Below, piece after piece: positions 5,898 to 7,664 of a stretch of DNA of 7,664 bases. Source of the DNA: Nitrososphaerales archaeon TH5894 (GTDB lineage Archaea > Thermoproteota > Nitrososphaeria > Nitrososphaerales > Nitrososphaeraceae); the NCBI GenBank assembly GCA_014523485.1, contig JAATVK010000218.1, positions 1 through 7,664 of the forward strand, in the 5' to 3' direction. The stretch's first letter is position 1. The number at the start of each line of letters is the position of its first letter. Under the pieces are notes generated by a model. The model saw only the letters and a list, made by a program, of their open reading frames with translations. It ran no database searches and had not been told where the DNA came from. The position numbers were made by a program, and so were the translations under genes.

Positions 5898-6324
5898 CAA
5901 TTCGTAAACTATAATTAGACATAAGAAAATAAATTAGAATTCATATATAGGTTTTATGACTATATTTAGAAGAAGAAGAATAATTTTCAGTAAAATTATG
6001 TAATTGTTATCCATTATTTAGCTTTGTTTTCAATATTGGTTTTTCTAATTCAATCTGTTTAAATTTATAACTTCAAAGCTTGCCAAGACTAGATTTAATA
6101 ATATTAAAAAAAAATAAAATAGATGTATAAATTAAATTTTACTTTTAGCATAATGAAGAAAATATACCACGCAAATATTCTACATTATACAGTAATCCAA
6201 ATCGGAATTTAATCCAATATTTATTGGTTTTTTAAAATTTTTGTTTTCTACTTTTTCGGCGCCGAAAAATTATTCGATTTATCATAGTATTTATTACTAA
6301 TGAAATTTTTAGATGAGAAAAAAT
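5898..6324. other. AT-rich intergenic region upstream of the ncRNA candidate
   Basis: No gene is supported. It holds a small hairpin, CCAATA-TT-TATTGG (6214-6227), followed by T6 (terminator-like), and the GC-centred palindrome at 6252-6269. Short ORFs (16 codons or fewer) have no supporting features. Confidence 0.5.
6252..6269. repeat. 18-base perfect palindrome TTTTTCGGCGCCGAAAAA
   Basis: A perfect two-fold symmetric sequence with an eight-base all-GC core (CGGCGCCG) and A/T flanks, isolated in very AT-rich DNA. It lies 56 bases upstream of the TATA box of the ncRNA candidate. The symmetry suits a homodimeric DNA-binding protein. As a transcript it could also form a short stem flanked by U or A runs. 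Confidence 0.6.
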
Positions 6325-6333
6325 TTTAAATAA
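6325..6333 (+). promoter_or_regulatory. TATA box of the ncRNA candidate
   Basis: TTTAAATAA matches the archaeal TATA consensus and is preceded by a purine-rich GAGAAAAAA stretch resembling a TFB recognition element. The expected start, about 24-26 bases downstream of its centre, coincides with the first base pair of the structured RNA at 6352. Confidence 0.6.
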
Positions 6334-6351
6334 TTTTATCATTTATAGATA

Positions 6352-6442
6352 GTTGGGGAACATATTTGCAACCTCACCCTATGTGACCAATCCCAGCCAA
6401 GTCATCACGATGGGTAGGCTAATGAAATGGCCTACCCATTTT
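6352..6442 (+). ncRNA. Candidate structured non-coding RNA of about 90 nt with terminal hairpin
   Basis: A compact island clearly richer in G and C than its surroundings. The 5' part folds: GTTGGGG (6352-6358) pairs with TCCCAGC (6391-6397, two G-U pairs), and inside it ACATA (6360-6364) pairs with TATGT (6380-6384), leaving a 15-base C-rich loop (6365-6379). A 12-base linker leads to a perfect 10-bp hairpin, ATGGGTAGGC (6410-6419) with GCCTACCCAT (6430-6439), followed by TTT. A TATA box is correctly placed for a start at about 6352. No ORF of useful length lies in it and no gene follows within a kilobase, so a stand-alone RNA is more likely than a riboswitch. It matches no family I recognise (not tRNA, 5S, SRP or RNase P). 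Loop bases ACCUC resemble the anti-Shine-Dalgarno end of 16S rRNA, which would suit a regulator of translation; this is inference. Confidence 0.55.
6410..6442 (+). terminator. 10-bp terminal hairpin of the ncRNA candidate
   Basis: A perfect stem of six G/C-rich and four mixed pairs with a 10-base loop (6420-6429), followed by a short T run and ATTT. It may act as terminator, stability element or both. It is the strongest hairpin I can find in the window. Confidence 0.6.
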
Positions 6443-6603
6443 AATTTGGATATCTAAAGAGATTAATTTTCTATATTCGAGGTTTATTTTCTTGGACAAG
6501 TATATTTGACAATTCAATCATATAATTTTTACATAATATAATAATAGATTGAAAGAAATGACATATACAATCTAGAATTTAACAAGTGTTAAAAATATCC
6601 ATC
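6443..6603. other. AT-rich spacer
   Basis: Nothing supported between the ncRNA hairpin and the possible decayed gene. No motif stands out. Confidence 0.4.
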
Positions 6604-6933
6604 TCAAGATGTATATTTTCCTCTAATCTTTGGTGTAATAAGTTCTGTCTTTCTAGTATATTTATTGTCCATCAGAGAACTACTATAGTACCAGTTCAAT
6701 TCTATTTATAAAAATTCTTCTCCAAATATCAAATTATCATTTTAGGACGCGTTTGACTTTTACCATAATCAAGGTACTTTAAGCTACAGTACTCTAGCTT
6801 TCTATCATCAAATAAAGAAGAGTCTTCTGTATTTTCCGTCTTATAAAAGTAAAATATATTGTATAAGATCCGAGATCCTTGACTCTAAAATTATGGTGTG
6901 GTTGAGAGCCTCATCAATATTATATTTTGTTAT
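6604..6933 (-). pseudogene. Possible decayed protein gene, unknown family
   Basis: Read leftwards on the minus strand, three protein-like stretches follow one another. The first (6933-6844) includes YNIDEALNHTIILESRISDL. The second, in another frame (6884-6732), includes TEDSSLFDDRKLEYCSLKY and LDYGKSQTRPK. The third, back in the first frame (6741-6604), includes DNLIFGEEFL, then a TAA (6706-6708), then IELNWYYSSSLMDNKYTRK and TELITPKIRGKYTS before TGA. Joined with two frameshifts and one stop ignored, they give about 110 residues rich in Asp, Glu, Arg and Leu, unlike the Lys/Asn/Ile-only peptides of the surrounding AT-rich DNA. An ATG at 6989 (MTNPLFFNRNN) could be the lost start. No family is recognised. 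Open runs of this size also occur by chance, so this is tentative. Confidence 0.25.
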
Positions 6934-7518
6934 CTATACATTAGAATAATGAGTAAGTTGTTTCTATTAAAAAATAAGGGATTTGTCATTACTTATATTA
7001 TAAATATCGTCTAAATCTTAGTAATTTACTATATGGATTTATTTAAGATAATCGATAATAGAAATAATGAATTGTATATATTTATTTTTGATAGAAATAT
7101 AGTTGGAATACTTTAATAATAATAAGAATTCCTTAATTAAAGTTACATAATAGTTTGTAAATATTTAACCTATTATTATTTTTCATCTACTTATTTATCC
7201 TCTTTTACAATATACCTAATATAGTATTTAGATACATTCTAAAAAATACTTTTACATTGTTTAGGATTGAAAGAACATTGCTTTGACCTTTGATTGGATT
7301 CATTTTATAAGAATTAACAAAAGAATGGATTTGACTATAAAATTGCTGTAATAAGTAAAGTTAAATTCAGGAGAGATAGAGTGTTTCCACATAACAATTA
7401 GATGAATGTTCGTTAACGCTTAATTGTTCTAGTCCTATCGATTACTTTGTATATATAAATAGCATAGGAAATTAGAATAACCTTGTGTATTTCTAAGAAG
7501 TATAATAAAAGTTCAAAC
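6934..7518. other. AT-rich intergenic region
   Basis: No supported gene or RNA. A plus-strand frame at 6949-7116 has two short open runs (21 and 32 codons) separated by TAA, with typical AT-rich composition, and overlaps the tentative minus-strand relic. I found no tRNA or C/D-box signature. Confidence 0.45.
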
Positions 7519-7526
7519 TTTAAATA
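7519..7526 (+). promoter_or_regulatory. TATA box of the gene starting at 7554
   Basis: TTTAAATA is centred about 31 bases before the ATG and predicts a leader of about 6 bases. This is the same box sequence as the ncRNA candidate. Confidence 0.55.
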
Positions 7527-7553
7527 TTGAAACTTGTAAAATTTTAAGTAACT

Positions 7554-7664
7554 ATGGAAAGAAATAAAATTTTTTCTCCAGTAAATCATGTTCTTTTGAT
7601 GAGAATTTTTTTATCAATAGCATTTTTTAGCTTAATATCGTTAACAATTGATTATAATATTCTT
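7554..7664 (+). CDS. Membrane-anchored protein, N-terminus only (runs off the window)
   Basis: ATG 7554 opens a frame that continues to the right edge (37 codons seen). After a short basic and polar start (MERNKIFSPVNH) there is a hydrophobic stretch, about residues 13-31, that should form a transmembrane helix or uncleaved signal anchor, followed by DYNIL. The correctly spaced TTTAAATA box and an in-frame TAA just upstream (7545-7547) support this start; a second ATG lies at 7599. Many archaeal sensor kinases, transporters and secreted proteins begin this way, so no function can be assigned from what is visible. Confidence 0.6.
   Translation, partial: MERNKIFSPVNHVLLMRIFLSIAFFSLISLTIDYNIL

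Noticed and set aside
6402..6408. C-box-like GTGATGA on the minus strand suggesting a C/D guide RNA
   Set aside because: No CTGA D or D' box follows at a suitable distance, and the plus strand has the better promoter and terminator.
1..7664. tRNA, rRNA, CRISPR arrays, insertion sequences and long direct repeats
   Set aside because: Both strands were scanned by eye for T-arm and anticodon-arm patterns, spaced repeats, transposase motifs and terminal inverted repeats; none was found.

Overview
The window looks like a chromosomal stretch from an AT-rich ammonia-oxidising archaeon (Nitrososphaeria/Thaumarchaeota, possibly Nitrosocosmicus-like). The strongest evidence is a 93-residue stand-alone parvulin that closely resembles the NmPin/CsPinA proteins of this group. 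Supporting signs are archaeal TATA boxes (TTTAAATA, TATAAATA, TTTATATTTT) placed 30-45 bases before start codons, short or absent leaders, a free-standing Lrp/AsnC ligand-binding (RAM) domain, and a large secreted NHL-propeller protein. The species is inferred, and no rRNA or tRNA is present to settle it.

Layout from left to right. Positions 1-235 hold the C-terminal tail of a calcium-binding RTX-repeat protein (+). Positions 575-775 (-) encode a two-helix membrane miniprotein. Around 1094-1223 (+) lies a single-helix miniprotein split by a frameshift. Positions 1510-2723 (-) form a two-gene unit: a RAM-domain protein followed with no gap by a thioredoxin reductase. Both genes are damaged in this copy, by a one-base slip in an A7 run and an in-frame amber codon respectively. 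About 800 bases without a convincing gene follow. Positions 3551-4753 (-) encode a secreted six-bladed NHL beta-propeller with an acidic, repeat-built linker. Positions 5087-5368 (-) encode the parvulin, which diverges from an FMN-type PPOX split-barrel protein at 5499-5897 (+). The last 1.65 kb has no intact gene until a membrane protein starts at 7554 (+) and runs off the edge. That stretch does contain an 18-base GC-centred perfect palindrome (6252-6269), a well-formed candidate non-coding RNA gene (about 6352-6442) with its own TATA box and terminal hairpin, and a possible decayed gene (about 6604-6933, minus strand).

Functional reading. The intact genes fit protein folding at the membrane or cell surface (parvulin), redox cofactor chemistry (PPOX) and extracellular binding (RTX, NHL). 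The RAM-trxB pair would be a sensor-like domain coupled to thiol redox, except that both parts are interrupted. Three small or redox genes with one lesion each, together with very low coding density, suggest either local gene decay or assembly errors; raw reads would tell these apart. The most promising undescribed element is the structured RNA at 6352-6442.
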